A stretch of DNA of 64,000 nt from Metabacillus endolithicus. GTDB taxonomy: Bacteria; Bacillota; Bacilli; Bacillales; Bacillaceae. The DNA is taken from the NCBI RefSeq assembly GCF_023078335.1, contig NZ_CP095550.1:868001-932000 (forward strand), read 5' to 3'. Numbering within the stretch: position 1 is the stretch's first letter; every line of letters starts with the position of its first letter. The position numbers and the translations under genes are program-made. The notes under the pieces were generated by a model. That model did not search any database. It was not told the DNA's origin and was given only the letters and a program-made list of their open reading frames with translations. Shown piece after piece: positions 10,629-20,650 of this stretch.

Positions 10629-11723
10629 TCATCTACGACTTAAAATATGATGTCCATTTTGCAAAAATTGACTACGAGAATTTCTCATTCGTTCAATTCT
10701 TTCCTCTGCTAAGCGGTCTGCTGCAAGATAAGTAGGGATTCCGTCGCGCTTTGCAATTTCAATGACCCGTGAAATATTATTATAAATCGTTTCAACTTTT
10801 TTCAATGCTCTTTCACTGTTGTATCCATAAAGTTCATCAGCTACATTAATTACGCCACCTGCGTTAATGACATAATCCGGTGCATAAACAATACCCATTT
10901 CATGAATAATGTCACCGTGTTGCGTATCTTTTAACTGATTATTTGCCGCTCCAGCAATAACCTTAGCTTTTAACTGCGGAATTGTTACATCATTAATTGT
11001 TGCTCCCAAAGCACAAGGAGCATAGATATCACACTCTACTCCGTATATTTCATTCGGCTCTACTGCTTTTGCATTAAAATCTTCAACTGCACGACGTACG
11101 GCATCTTTGTTAATATCTGTAACAATTAGTTTTGCACCCTCTTCATGCAAATGCTTGCAAAGATTATACGCAACATTTCCTACTCCTTGAACCGCAACGA
11201 CCTTTCCTTCAAGCGAATCAGAACCAAATGCCTCTTTTGCTGCAGCTTTCATGCCACGATAAACTCCATAAGCCGTAACAGGTGATGGATTTCCCGATGA
11301 TCCAAAAGCAGGTGAAATCCCAGTCACATAATCCGTTTCTTCATGAATTAAGTCCATATCTGCAACCGTTGTACCAACATCCTCCGCTGTAATGTAGCGA
11401 CCGTTCAACCCTTGGATGTAGCGACCAAATGCCCGAAACATCTCTTCATTTTTATCTTTTCGAGGATCTCCAATGATTACTGTTTTTCCTCCACCAAGAT
11501 TTAATCCAGCAGCAGCATTTTTATAAGTCATTCCCCTCGCTAAGCGAAGAGCATCTTCTATCGCTTCTTCTTCAGAATTATATGTCCACATGCGTGTCCC
11601 ACCTAGCGCAGGTCCTAACGTTGTGTCATGAATGGCAATAATCGCCTTTAATCCTGATTGTTTATCCTGACAAAATACCAATTGCTCATAATCGTACTGC
11701 TCCATATATTTAAAGATTTCCAT
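10629..11723 (-). CDS. bcd: Leucine (branched-chain amino acid) dehydrogenase
   Basis: The 364-residue enzyme oxidatively deaminates Leu, Val and Ile with NAD+, feeding 2-oxoacids to the Bkd complex. It shows the catalytic [11 protein letters not shown] region with the Lys, the substrate-side PALGGTRMW, and the Rossmann motif [11 protein letters not shown] chose the ATG at 11723 because an AGGAGG lies eight bases upstream and the protein then starts MEIFKYM as in the family. An upstream in-frame start at 11762 would overlap ptb. Second gene of the operon. Confidence 0.96.
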   Translation of the reverse strand: MEIFKYMEQYDYEQLVFCQDKQSGLKAIIAIHDTTLGPALGGTRMWTYNSEEEAIEDALRLARGMTYKNAAAGLNLGGGKTVIIGDPRKDKNEEMFRAFGRYIQGLNGRYITAEDVGTTVADMDLIHEETDYVTGISPAFGSSGNPSPVTAYGVYRGMKAAAKEAFGSDSLEGKVVAVQGVGNVAYNLCKHLHEEGAKLIVTDINKDAVRRAVEDFNAKAVEPNEIYGVECDIYAPCALGATINDVTIPQLKAKVIAGAANNQLKDTQHGDIIHEMGIVYAPDYVINAGGVINVADELYGYNSERALKKVETIYNNISRVIEIAKRDGIPTYLAADRLAEERIERMRNSRSQFLQNGHHILSRR

Positions 11724-11743
11724 ATTGTGTTTCCTCCTAATGA

Positions 11744-12640
11744 TTACTTTCCTGTTGAACATAAAGCTAACGCCAATGAATAGAGTTTGCTTTCTGAAGA
11801 ATCCGATCGACTTGTTAAAACAATTGGTGCTTTTGCTCCAGCAATCACTGCCCCAACCCTGGCCTTTGCAAAATAAATTAAGGATTTATAAAGAACATTC
11901 CCTACTTCAATTGTCGGGACAAATAAGATATCAGCCTGACCGGCCACCTCACTTGTAATTCCTTTATGTTCTGCAGCCGATAGAGAGATTGCATTATCAA
12001 GCGCTAACGGTCCATCAATGATACAATCTTTTATTTGCCCTCTTTTATTCATCATCGTTAGTGAAGCTGCATCTAGCGTTGCTTGCATAGAAGGATTTAT
12101 CCCTTCAATAGCAGCAATTGCTGCTACTTTAGGTAGTTTTATACCAATTGATTGAGCAACCTGAACAGAATTAACAATAATTTGCTCTTTCTGATGTAAA
12201 TCAGGAGCAATATTCATTGCAGCATCAGTCACAATAATTGGGTTTTTATAACCCGGAATATCAAACAAAGCTACATGGGATAAAATCGTTCCCGTTCTTA
12301 ATCCATACTCCTTATTTAAGACAGCCTTTAAAAGAGTAGAGCTTGAGATATTCCCTTTCATTAATACGGTTGCTTCATTTTGGTGAACCGCTCTAACAGC
12401 TAGTTCTGCTGCTTGCTCCTTTGTTCTAGCATGAAAAATGTGTACATGTTCTTTTTTTACATTCTTTTGATTCAGTAAATAGTCAATTTCATCTCGATTA
12501 CCGAATAATTGAAATTGTGCAAGACCTCTACGAGTAGCTTGCACTACAGCTTCTATTACTTCTTCATCTTCTGCTGAAGCAACTGCGACAGTTTGCCCCT
12601 TCTTATTCACTGCTTCATTTAGAAGGCTTTCCAAATTCAT
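11744..12640 (-). CDS. ptb: Phosphate butyryltransferase
   Basis: The 298-residue phosphotransacylase (PTA/PTB family) exchanges CoA for phosphate on branched acyl-CoAs, supplying Buk. It contains the typical [16 protein letters not shown] and [16 protein letters not shown] ([11 protein letters not shown]) segments. It is the promoter-proximal gene of the operon, downstream of a consensus sigma-54 promoter 42-68 bp before its ATG. bcd follows after 20 bp. Confidence 0.95.
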   Translation of the reverse strand: MNLESLLNEAVNKKGQTVAVASAEDEEVIEAVVQATRRGLAQFQLFGNRDEIDYLLNQKNVKKEHVHIFHARTKEQAAELAVRAVHQNEATVLMKGNISSSTLLKAVLNKEYGLRTGTILSHVALFDIPGYKNPIIVTDAAMNIAPDLHQKEQIIVNSVQVAQSIGIKLPKVAAIAAIEGINPSMQATLDAASLTMMNKRGQIKDCIIDGPLALDNAISLSAAEHKGITSEVAGQADILFVPTIEVGNVLYKSLIYFAKARVGAVIAGAKAPIVLTSRSDSSESKLYSLALALCSTGK

Positions 12641-12690
12641 TTGCTACTCATTTCCTTCCAAGTGTTTTTCATCAGCTTCTACTCTCTTTG

Positions 12691-12708
12691 TAGCAAGAAG
12701 TGTGCCAA
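12691..12708 (-). promoter_or_regulatory. Sigma-54 (SigL) promoter of the bkd operon
   Basis: The minus strand reads TTGGCACACTTCTTGCTA, an exact match to the -24 TGGCAC and -12 TTGC elements with the required spacing. It lies about 50 bp upstream of ptb. This is the expected target of BkdR, whose gene is immediately upstream. Confidence 0.93.
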
Positions 12709-12786
12709 AAATATTTATATTTTTCATATTGAACTTGTCCATTATTCATTTATCCGCATTTAACTTTTTTTACATATGTATAATTA

Positions 12787-12825
12787 GGGGGATAAATTTT
12801 TAAATACAAGAAATTTATCCTCCCT
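12787..12825. promoter_or_regulatory. Inverted repeat between bkdR and ptb: bkdR terminator or BkdR enhancer
   Basis: Arms GGATAAATTT and AAATTTATCC (10 bp, with further G/C pairing) surround a 15-nt spacer, about 80 bp upstream of the sigma-54 promoter. The position suits an upstream activating sequence for BkdR. It also lies just after bkdR, so it could equally act as its terminator. The tail is only weakly T-rich. Confidence 0.5.
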
Positions 12826-12857
12826 TATCATATAACGATTATGCATCATTTTGCAAA

Positions 12858-14940
12858 CTATGAATCATGTTGCATGCTATTATTTGCAAGGTTGTATTTC
12901 TCCATCTTATAATACAAACTTCTAAGTGATATTCCTAAAGCCTTTGCTGTTTGGGTTCGATTATATTCATGTTGTTCTAAAGACTTCTTAATCACTTCCG
13001 CTTCCACTCTTTCTACAGCTTCCGCAAGTGTTTCACTATTATTATGAACAATTGAGATATTATCTTGTATCTTGGCCTCTTTGGCTGGTTGCTGAAGCAA
13101 TGGTATATGTTGCCCATCAATCGCTGTCTCATGATGCTCCATAAAAATAATTGCCCTGCCTAGAACATTTTCAAGCTCCCTTACATTTCCCGGCCAATTA
13201 TACTCCATCAGCTTCTTAATTGCCTGTGACTTGAGACTCTCAATATTCCTTCCATAGTCTTGGTTTAACTTACGAAGTAATCTCTCACAAAGGGCAGGAA
13301 TATCTTCTTTACGATCTCTTAATGGTGGAATAGAAATAGGATAACGATTTAATCTATAGTACAGATCTTCACGAAAAAGACCCTCAGCCATCGCTTTTTC
13401 GATATTTACATTCGTCGCTGCAATACAACGAACATTAACAGAAGTAGGCTTTGTTCCTCCGACTCTTACAATTTCATTTTCCTGTAAAACACGAAGTAAT
13501 TTCGCTTGCATATTAGCGGAAAGTTCACCTATTTCATCTAAGAAAATACTTCCATTATTTGCTTCCTCAAAAAAACCTCGTTTCCCACCACGTTTTGCAC
13601 CAGAAAAAGCCCCTTCTTCATAGCCGAACAATTCACTTTCAAGAAGGTTTTCAGCAATAGCCGCACAATTTACCCGAATGAATTTATTGAATTTTCGATC
13701 ACTAGCATTATGTATCGCGTGGGCAAAAAGCTCTTTACCTGTACCTGATTCTCCTCTTAACAGAACGGTGGCAGGGGTTTTCGCTCCAAGCTTCGCCTGC
13801 TCAATAGCCATTTTCATCTCATCACTAACTCCAATAATATCTTCAAAAGAATATTTAGCTTCAAGTGTCCTAATGATCTGTCTTGCCCTGTTTAATTCAG
13901 TTGTGAGTGTTTTAATTTCTGACACATCATGGATTACGCCAACACTACCTTTGAGCTTTCCGCTCACGATAACAGGTGCAACATTAACGATAACATCTTT
14001 TTTCGCAGGACCGACCTTCATTCTTACACCACGAACAGCGCGCCTTGTTTGCAACACCTTCATATGCATACTTTCTCCCTCAGATATGTCAGCTGTAGCA
14101 GGCTTACCTATCACTTGCTCTTCTGTTAACCCGGTTAGTTTTGTGTAAAGCCCGATTAATTAGGATTCCACGTCCTTCCTCATCAACAACTGAAATTGCC
14201 TCCTCAGAAGATTGAATGATTGCCTCAAGCATCATTTGTATATCTTTTAAATTTGTTACTTCTTCTGCTAAGTTCACCACTTCGGTGATATCTTTAAATA
14301 ACGACAAGGCTCCTAATAAATTTCCTGATTCATCGATTAAAGGAATTCTTGTCGTAATAATTTTTAACCCATTTTCAAGAACCTGCTCTTGATTTGTCTC
14401 AACTTCTCGAGTTTTTAAGGTTCTTCCCAGCTTTGTCGATGGAATAACTTCCTTTATTTTTAAACCAATTGCCTTTTTTCGAGGAAATCCGGTGATTTTT
14501 TCTGCAGTTTTATTAAAAAGTATGATTCGTTCGTTGATATCAATAACGATCATTCCGTCATTTGTGGAATTAAAGATCGTTTGCTGCTTATAAGTTTCTT
14601 CCTTTAATCTGGCAATCAACACCTCTTTTTCTTCGACTAACTCAGAAATAAGTAGCGCAACAGATCCAGGTATAATGGTTGTATCAGGATGTTTCTCCTT
14701 TTGAAGCTCGTGCATTAGTTCATTTGATCCCGTTGCATCTATAATAATATTTACATTTTGATTGGTAATCTCTCTCCAATTAGTAGCTGTTTGAATTCCT
14801 TGAGCTTTTGCATATTTTAATCCAGGAGCATGCTCATTCTTATCAATAACCAACATTACGTCCATCATCTTTGTTTCAACCATTCTTTTTATTAGTGCCT
14901 TACCACCTTTACCAGCACCTATGATCACAACTTGTTGCAT
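12858..14940 (-). pseudogene. bkdR: Sigma-54-dependent activator BkdR, split by a +1 frameshift
   Basis: Two reading frames (14104-14940 and 12858-14114) together give about 693 residues, the normal length. The N-terminal part has a Rossmann-like segment (IIGAGKGGKALI), a PAS domain and the start of a second PAS. The C-terminal part has the second PAS, the AAA+ domain with Walker A GESGTGKE, the sigma-54 contact [10 protein letters not shown], and a Fis-type helix-turn-helix. The frames join if one G is removed from the GGG at 14151-14153, restoring [17 protein letters not shown]. Both halves are well conserved, so a sequencing error is more likely than a true null. It activates the adjacent bkd promoter. 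Confidence 0.93.
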
Positions 14941-15099
14941 ACAATCTATCCCCTTTATTTCACATTAAAGTCCATCCATAACCTATGTTGACATATTGCA
15001 ATTTTTTGCATAGTTCTATTTTATCCTAAAAGAATACCACTTGACAAACCAGGCTTCGAAACAGACAATTATTTTGAGAATACGAAAGGACGAAGAATA

Positions 15100-15339
15100 A
15101 TGTCGAGGATAATTGCATTAATCATTATGGTCATCCCAGGTATGTTAGCTGCCTATGGAATTAAGCTTATGAGAGATATGACATTTGGTATCCTACAACC
15201 TCCTATTCCTTTCTTGGCTCTACAATTTATCATCGGCTTAATTCTATTTTTAGGTGGACTAGCCTTTGTAGCAGGATTTATTTTTTATCGAGATCGTAAA
15301 CGAAATAAAGTACAAAAACGGTTCAGTAAAAGTAAATAG
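15100..15339 (+). CDS. yqzF: DUF2627 small membrane protein (YqzF)
   Basis: This 79-residue protein has two predicted membrane segments (about residues 4-22 and 40-65) and a basic C-terminal tail (RDRKRNKVQKR). It is divergent from bkdR, with an AAAGGA ribosome binding site. The sequence and its place next to bkdR match YqzF of B. subtilis. No function is known. Confidence 0.8.
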   Translation: MSRIIALIIMVIPGMLAAYGIKLMRDMTFGILQPPIPFLALQFIIGLILFLGGLAFVAGFIFYRDRKRNKVQKRFSKSK

Positions 15340-15361
15340 GCATGATTTGAAAGGAATAAAT

Positions 15362-15396
15362 AAAAAGAGTGAGCTGGTATAATAGCTCACTCTTCT
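15362..15396. terminator. Bidirectional terminator between yqzF and yqiK
   Basis: An 11-bp perfect stem (AAGAGTGAGCT / AGCTCACTCTT) with an 8-nt loop is flanked by A-rich and T-rich sides. It serves both convergent genes and overlaps the yqiK stop. Confidence 0.85.
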
Positions 15397-16118
15397 TTGT
15401 TTATATTTACTGCTTTCTCAGGAAAATCAGTTATAAATGCTGCACATCCATCATTAACTAAGTTTTTCATTACTTCTTCATCATTAACAGTAAATGGCCT
15501 TACATCGAGAGAGTTTAATCTTGCCTCATTAAGTATAAAAGAGTTGACTGCATAATAATGTGGATGAAGACCTTTAGCTCCGACTGTTTTTGCATAATCC
15601 CAAGGTTTATATAACCCCTCCATATAAAGAATAGCCGTTTCAATTTCAGCATCAATCTGCTTACAAGTAACTAAACTATAATGATTAAAAGAAGAGATGA
15701 TCACACTCTTCTGCATGTTATATTTATGTATTAATTCGATTGTTTTCTGTTCTAAATGTGGATACTGAATGATTCCATTTTTAAATTCAATATTAACTAC
15801 AAAAGAATCTTGTAGCTGAGAAGCCCAATTTAACACCTCTTCAAGGGTTGGAATAGGTGTTTTTTTACTATATTGTTTGAATGTATAGCACGCATCAAGG
15901 TGAGAAAGTTGCTTTAAGGTTAAATCCTTTACGTACCCCGAACCATTTGTTGTTCGATCTACTGTTTCATCATGAATGACGACTAGCTCTCCATCTTTTG
16001 TCATTTGAACATCCAACTCAATTCCGTTTGCCCCCGCTTGATGTGCTCCTTGAAATGAGAGCATCGTATTTTCCGGGTACGTTCCAGCTGCTCCTCTGTG
16101 ACCAATAATTAATGTCAT
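15387..16118 (-). CDS. yqiK: Glycerophosphodiester phosphodiesterase family protein
   Basis: The 243-residue GDPD-family enzyme is predicted to hydrolyse glycerophosphodiesters to glycerol-3-phosphate and an alcohol. It has the catalytic HRG at the N-terminus (IGHRGAAGTYPENT), the ELDVQMTKDG metal-binding segment and the HDETVDRTT motif. There is no signal peptide, so it is probably cytoplasmic. ATG with AAGGTG upstream. It occupies the place of B. subtilis yqiK between yqzF and spo0A. Confidence 0.9.
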   Translation of the reverse strand: MTLIIGHRGAAGTYPENTMLSFQGAHQAGANGIELDVQMTKDGELVVIHDETVDRTTNGSGYVKDLTLKQLSHLDACYTFKQYSKKTPIPTLEEVLNWASQLQDSFVVNIEFKNGIIQYPHLEQKTIELIHKYNMQKSVIISSFNHYSLVTCKQIDAEIETAILYMEGLYKPWDYAKTVGAKGLHPHYYAVNSFILNEARLNSLDVRPFTVNDEEVMKNLVNDGCAAFITDFPEKAVNINKEE

Positions 16119-16180
16119 CTTGTTTACACCTTCATTTCATGTAAAATAATAGTTAACTATAAATAGGAGGGATGATTCTT

Positions 16181-16330
16181 ATGAGACCATTACAAATCTC
16201 TACAGACACTGCACAAAAGTTAGCCGCTTCTCTTAATGTTCCATTAGAACAAGTAATGCATATGCCACAGCATATTTTACTTGCTAAACTGGCAGAACTT
16301 AATAAAGAAGAAGAAGAAGATCAGAATTAA
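16181..16330 (+). CDS. YycC-like small protein
   Basis: A 49-codon gene starts with MRPLQISTDTAQKLAASL and ends in an acidic tail (NKEEEEDQN). AGGAGG lies 10 bases before the ATG, and a terminator follows. The sequence (QVMHMPQHILLAKLAEL) matches the YycC protein family as I remember it. Function unknown; probably a soluble helical protein. Confidence 0.8.
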   Translation: MRPLQISTDTAQKLAASLNVPLEQVMHMPQHILLAKLAELNKEEEEDQN

Positions 16331-16352
16331 TTTAATACTCTCTTCTGCTATG

Positions 16353-16405
16353 CCCTTAAAACCTATCACAGACGATAAGTATTTAAGGGTTTCTTTTTTC
16401 TTTTT
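16353..16405 (+). terminator. Terminator downstream of the YycC-like gene
   Basis: CCCTTAAA and TTTAAGGG form a stem across a 21-nt loop and are followed by a long T-rich tract starting at 16390. Placed 22 bp after the small gene's stop codon. Confidence 0.7.
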
Positions 16406-16560
16406 TCTACCCACGCTCATTGTACCATCCTCAACAGTAAAATTTATCAATTTTTTTATTCTACCTTTTTACCCACTTTCCTTTATTCTTTAATTTTTTA
16501 GTACCAAGTAATAATAATAGGTGTTATGATAAACTTATAAAATTTGATGAGGTGATATGA

Positions 16561-17536
16561 ATGCGATCAAACGCCAGAATCACTGCTATTGGCACCTATG
16601 TCCCCACCAAAATCATGACAAATAATGATTTTGTTCAATTTATTGATACAAACGATGAATGGATTTCAAAACGAACAGGAATTAAAGAAAGACGCCTTGC
16701 TGCGGAAAATGAATTCACAAGCGACCTTTGCGTAAAAGCTGTCGAAGATTTAGTTATTCGGTATAACAAAGAAATTAGTGATGTTGACTTTATTATTGTT
16801 AGTACACTTTCACCAGATTTTTTAACACCAAGTGTTGCTTCATATGTTCAAGGTAGATTAGGTATTAGACAGGCAGGAGCTCTCGATTTAAATGCCGCAT
16901 GTGCTGGTTTTACATACGCACTGCATATTGCTAACAGTTTACTATCAAGTGGGCTTCATAAAAAAATACTTGTAATTGGAGGAGAGACCTTATCAAAAAT
17001 AACAGACTTTACAGATCGAACATCTTGCATTTTATTTGGTGACGGTGCAGGGAAATTTGTTTTGATGGAAGCCGACAGCGAAGGCCAATTTCTGGCATCA
17101 ACTGTGAATTCTGAAGGAGAAAAAGGGATCCATTTGTACGGTACACACCTCTCAACTACGATGTTCGATCAAGATCTTCAAGATAAAAAACAATTAGTAC
17201 AAAACGGTAGAGAGGTTTATCGATGCTGTTACAACGGTCCCAAGCGGTATTAATACCTTGTTAGCTGATTCTAACTTAACTAAAGATGATATTGATTGGT
17301 TTATCCCACACAGTGCCAATTTGCGCATGATTGAATCAATATGTGAAAAAAGCGGATTCACAATTGATCAAACTTTATATAGTTTAGTTCATTACGGCAA
17401 TACTTCTGCAGCCTCCATTCCATTAGCTCTCGATTTAGGCATAAAGGAAGGTAAAGTGAAAACAGGAGACACTTTATTACTTTACGGATTTGGCGGAGGA
17501 TTATCACATTCCGGCCATATACTGACTTGGGGATAG
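16561..17536 (+). pseudogene. 3-oxoacyl-ACP synthase III (KAS III) family protein, frameshifted
   Basis: Two frames (16561-17253, 17258-17536) add up to the usual 325 residues. The first holds the N-terminal WISKRTGIKERR region and the catalytic Cys in NAACAGF. The second holds the catalytic His (PHSANLR) and Asn (YGNTSAAS) and the C-terminal GFGGGLSHS. The break is near 17224, where restoring two bases gives a typical YRFAVTTVPSG. The triad is complete across both frames, so an assembly error is likely. KAS III enzymes start fatty acid synthesis from acyl-CoAs. The bkd operon next door makes branched primers, but this gene is not part of it in B. subtilis, so its exact substrate is unclear. 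Confidence 0.88.
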
Positions 17537-17622
17537 ACCATTTCCCTGCCCCGTTACATAAGATTTTAATCTTTAGTGAATAGTAAAATTAAATATAAAC
17601 GATGCTAAAGGAGAATCACAAC

Positions 17623-18141
17623 ATGAAGCCGCGTATGATTTGCACCGTTTTATTTCTTTTTATAATGGTCTTTTCTCCTACCCATACAACTGGTAATGAA
17701 TCTGTAAAATACGGAGCTCGAGATGCTTTAAAAGACTCCAATATATCTCTGGCCGAGGCACTTTCTTATGCTCTTGAAGATAAATATTTAAAGCAAGCAA
17801 ACTTTGATTATTCTATTGAAAAATACGGTAGTATCCGTCCTTTTGTTCAGATGAAAATCGAAGATCAACACCTGATTAGCACTTTACTACCGTTATTTAA
17901 AAAATATAATATTGACCTTCCAAAAGATAGAGCAAGACATTATATAAAAAAGGATACAGAAAGTCTCTATCAAGCGTTTCAAATACAAATAGTACGAGAA
18001 AAAAACGCTATAAAAATGTATAAAAAGTTCTTATCAATTCGAGAATTCCCGAAAGACATATTAGATACATTTCAAGAACAACTAATAGTTTCCCAAAAGC
18101 ACTTAGAGGCCTTAGAACAAAATGTGATAAAATATAAGTGA
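17623..18141 (+). CDS. Secreted ferritin-like DUF2202 domain protein
   Basis: The 172-residue protein has a signal peptide (basic MKPRM, hydrophobic 6-20, cleavage near residue 25). The remainder matches DUF2202-type ferritin-like proteins: ALEDKYLKQANFDYSIEKYG, then KIEDQHLISTLLPLFKKYNI, then a third helix (IVREKNAIKMYKKF). These supply the ExxH-like metal ligands of a four-helix bundle. I chose the ATG at 17623 because AAAGGAG lies 9 bases upstream. An earlier ATG at 17602 overlaps that site. Metal binding outside the cell is plausible but not shown. Confidence 0.72.
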   Translation: MKPRMICTVLFLFIMVFSPTHTTGNESVKYGARDALKDSNISLAEALSYALEDKYLKQANFDYSIEKYGSIRPFVQMKIEDQHLISTLLPLFKKYNIDLPKDRARHYIKKDTESLYQAFQIQIVREKNAIKMYKKFLSIREFPKDILDTFQEQLIVSQKHLEALEQNVIKYK

Positions 18142-18161
18142 TTTTTTCTGTACACAAACAT

Positions 18162-18200
18162 AAAAAAACTCCTTAGACACTTTGGTTTAAGGAGTTTTAT
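18162..18200. terminator. Bidirectional terminator between the DUF2202 gene and spo0A
   Basis: AAAAACTCCTTA pairs with TTAAGGAGTTTT across a short loop, with A- and T-runs on the two sides. It separates convergent genes. Confidence 0.88.
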
Positions 18201-18211
18201 CATTATATTTA

Positions 18212-19003
18212 TTAGCTCGCTTTATGCTCCAAACGAAGCTTATCAGCTACCATTGCAATAAATTCACTGTTTGTTGGTTTAGCTTTTGTCATGCTAACTG
18301 TATAGCCAAATAGAGATGAGATTGACTCTATGTTTCCACGGCTCCATGCCACTTCAATGGCGTGACGAATAGCACGTTCAACACGTGATGCAGTTGTGTT
18401 ATATTTTTTGGCAATATCAGGATATAACACTTTTGTAATTGATCCTAATAATTCGATATCGTTATAAACCATAGAAATTGCTTCACGTAAGTATAAATAG
18501 CCTTTTATATGTGCAGGAACTCCAATTTCATGGATGATACTTGTAATGCTAGCATCTAAATTTTTACCTTTGGACTGTGGCTCAACAGCAGATCTCATTG
18601 AAGAATTAGCTCGTTTAATGATTGGTGCAGCATTTCCGCTTACTTGACGGATGTGACTTGCTAAACCTTCCATATCGAACGGTTTTAAAATAAAGTAAGC
18701 AGCTCCAAGGTCAACCGCTTTCTTCGTTACATCTTCTTGTCCAAACGCTGTAAGCATGATTACATTTGGTTGCGGACGATCCATTTGTCTTAGTTTTTCT
18801 AAAACACCAAGACCATCTAAGTGTGGCATAATAATATCTAATACTAAAACATCCGGCTCCTTATCTTTTAACATATTTAAACATTCTTGACCATTATATG
18901 CAACACCAAGAACCTCAATATCATCTTGGCTTGATAAATATTCTTCTAATAAACCAACAAGTTCCCGATTATCGTCAACTATACAAACTTTAATTTTACC
19001 CAC
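18212..19003 (-). CDS. spo0A: Sporulation response regulator Spo0A
   Basis: The 263-residue master regulator of sporulation has an N-terminal receiver domain. Its acidic pocket is VDDN, the phosphorylated Asp56 lies in [10 protein letters not shown] and the Lys in LKPFD. A linker and the C-terminal Spo0A DNA-binding domain follow, with the recognition helix region [21 protein letters not shown]. The start is GTG with a GAGGAGG ribosome binding site, as in B. subtilis. It lies downstream of spoIVB, with its own 305-bp control region carrying 0A boxes and a sigma-H promoter. Confidence 0.98.
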   Translation of the reverse strand: MGKIKVCIVDDNRELVGLLEEYLSSQDDIEVLGVAYNGQECLNMLKDKEPDVLVLDIIMPHLDGLGVLEKLRQMDRPQPNVIMLTAFGQEDVTKKAVDLGAAYFILKPFDMEGLASHIRQVSGNAAPIIKRANSSMRSAVEPQSKGKNLDASITSIIHEIGVPAHIKGYLYLREAISMVYNDIELLGSITKVLYPDIAKKYNTTASRVERAIRHAIEVAWSRGNIESISSLFGYTVSMTKAKPTNSEFIAMVADKLRLEHKAS

Positions 19004-19070
19004 AAATACTTCCTCCTCAGTGTTGATTTGCCATTATATCTTATATCTATACATATGATTACATAAATCA

Positions 19071-19097
19071 ATTCGACAATCCAGTAAAAATACCTTT
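19071..19097 (-). promoter_or_regulatory. Sigma-H promoter (Ps type) of spo0A
   Basis: The minus strand reads AAAGGTATT, 11 bases, then GTCGAAT. This fits the sigma-H consensus RNAGGAWWW-N11-12-RNNGAAT with one mismatch. The -10 overlaps a 0A box at 19072-19080 (ATTGTCGAA, 8 of 9). The ATG-equivalent GTG lies 68 bp downstream. Confidence 0.75.
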
Positions 19098-19160
19098 ATT
19101 TTTTTGAAAAAACTTTAAAAAATGGAGGATAACAAAGTTTTTCTTCAATTTACTCTATTT

Positions 19161-19211
19161 TTCGACTTAATGCACCATTTGACAAATGAAATCCATGTTC
19201 ACTTTGTCGAA
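19161..19211. promoter_or_regulatory. Cluster of 0A boxes upstream of spo0A
   Basis: Three matches to the Spo0A-phosphate site TTTGTCRAA occur in 51 bp. They are TTTGTCGAA on the plus strand at 19203-19211 (9 of 9), TTTGTCAAA on the minus strand at 19178-19186 (9 of 9), and TAAGTCGAA on the minus strand at 19161-19169 (7 of 9). With the box in the promoter this makes four, consistent with the known autoregulation of spo0A. Confidence 0.78.
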
Positions 19212-19267
19212 AAATCTTTTCACCTTTATTTTACATAATTCCACGGACATTGAAAAGGGAAAAGATA

Positions 19268-19305
19268 AAAAACTGCCAAGAAAAGAGAATTTTCTTGACA
19301 GTTTC
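19268..19305 (-). terminator. Terminator of spoIVB
   Basis: AACTG/CAGTT and CAAGAAAA/TTTTCTTG form an interrupted stem of about 13 bp with a short loop and A/T flanks, directly after spoIVB. Confidence 0.75.
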
Positions 19306-19308
19306 TTA

Positions 19309-20604
19309 TTAGCTCGCTTTATCTTTTTCTTGATTTCCATAAATATCAATACCTGCTTCATTTAGCATCCATTCAATATGAACACCATATCCAGAGGTTG
19401 GATCATTAACAAATACGTGAGTAACAGCACCTATGACTTTTTCATTTTGGATAATCGGACTTCCGCTCATACCTTGAACAATACCACCGGTTTTATCCAA
19501 TAATTCTTCATCTGTGATTTTAATGACCATTCCTTTAGTTGCTGGGAATTTTTGAGGAACAGAGCTAACAACTTCTACATCAAATTCCTCAACCTTGTCA
19601 TTATCAACAACTGTTAGGATTTTTGCTGGTCCTTCTTTGACTTCGTTAGATAAAGCAATTGGCATCGCCTTATCCATTATACCATTTGTAATATCTTGAT
19701 TAAGCTCACCAAAGATACCAAAAGGACTATTACGTGTAATGTTACCGATAATTTTGCGATCTCCTGAAAACCTTGCTAGCTTTTCACCTGGGTTTCCGTT
19801 ACTACCCTTTTCAATTGAAGTAACAGTTGATCGAACGATTTGACCATTTTCAACAACGATTGGCTTTTTCGTATCCATATCCGAAATCACGTGACCCAAT
19901 GCTCCATATTTCTTAGATTTTGGATCGTAAAATGTCATCGTTCCAATACCTGCTGCTGAGTCGCGAATATACAATCCTATTCGATATGAACGATCATTTT
20001 CGTCTTTTAGTGGATACAGTTTTGTTTTAACTTCTTGATCTTCTCTCGATAACACTAAATCAAGTGGCTTCCCTGTATTACCGGCATCTTGAATAAATGG
20101 AGTAACATCGCTCATTTGCTCAATTTTCTTCCCATTTATCTTTGTAATAATGTCGCCTACTTCCACTCCAGCAATTTCACCTGGAGACTTCTTACCTTCT
20201 GCAGTATTAATTTGATGGTGTCCAACCACCAATACGCCAAGAGTATTCAGTTTTACACCAATTGACTGACCTCCAGGAATGACCTTGAAATCAGGTAACA
20301 CTTTTACACCTGTTTTTTTCACCGGAAAGCCAGCAAGATCAAAAACAACTTCACCTTCTCCTGCTTTTTTCCCATGAACATCAAGTGTTTTACCATCCGT
20401 ATTTTTCTGAACAGTAAACGCTGTCTCTGCATCTTGAGAAGCATTTACAGGTATCGAACGATTCACGCTCACATTTTGTGACTCAAATACCGTCAAACTC
20501 TTAGGTATTTTAACGTATTCTTGAACTTCTTTCATAAAACCTAAACTCATTAATAAAACAAGGAGAAGTACACCAATTATTTTTCTGATTTTATCTATCT
20601 GCAA
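19309..20604 (-). CDS. spoIVB: SpoIVB serine peptidase (stage IV sporulation signalling)
   Basis: The 431-residue protease is made in the forespore and cleaves SpoIVFA to trigger pro-sigma-K processing. It has an N-terminal membrane anchor (residues 8-25) and a PDZ domain (around 120-200, [16 protein letters not shown]). The S55-type peptidase domain has the catalytic His in GALGHVISD and Ser in GMSGSPII. The start codon is TTG at 20604 just after a GGAG/AAGG ribosome binding site; no better ATG exists upstream. It sits between recN and spo0A as in other Bacilli. Confidence 0.96.
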   Translation of the reverse strand: MQIDKIRKIIGVLLLVLLMSLGFMKEVQEYVKIPKSLTVFESQNVSVNRSIPVNASQDAETAFTVQKNTDGKTLDVHGKKAGEGEVVFDLAGFPVKKTGVKVLPDFKVIPGGQSIGVKLNTLGVLVVGHHQINTAEGKKSPGEIAGVEVGDIITKINGKKIEQMSDVTPFIQDAGNTGKPLDLVLSREDQEVKTKLYPLKDENDRSYRIGLYIRDSAAGIGTMTFYDPKSKKYGALGHVISDMDTKKPIVVENGQIVRSTVTSIEKGSNGNPGEKLARFSGDRKIIGNITRNSPFGIFGELNQDITNGIMDKAMPIALSNEVKEGPAKILTVVDNDKVEEFDVEVVSSVPQKFPATKGMVIKITDEELLDKTGGIVQGMSGSPIIQNEKVIGAVTHVFVNDPTSGYGVHIEWMLNEAGIDIYGNQEKDKAS

Positions 20605-20650
20605 AAACCTTCACTCTCCTCGCTCCTAACCCACACCATATCTTCTTATA

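Larger units (their letters stand above)
19004..19308. other. spo0A control region
   Basis: This 305-bp gap between spoIVB and spo0A holds the sigma-H promoter, four 0A-box matches and the spoIVB terminator. I see no reading frame worth calling. Confidence 0.8.
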
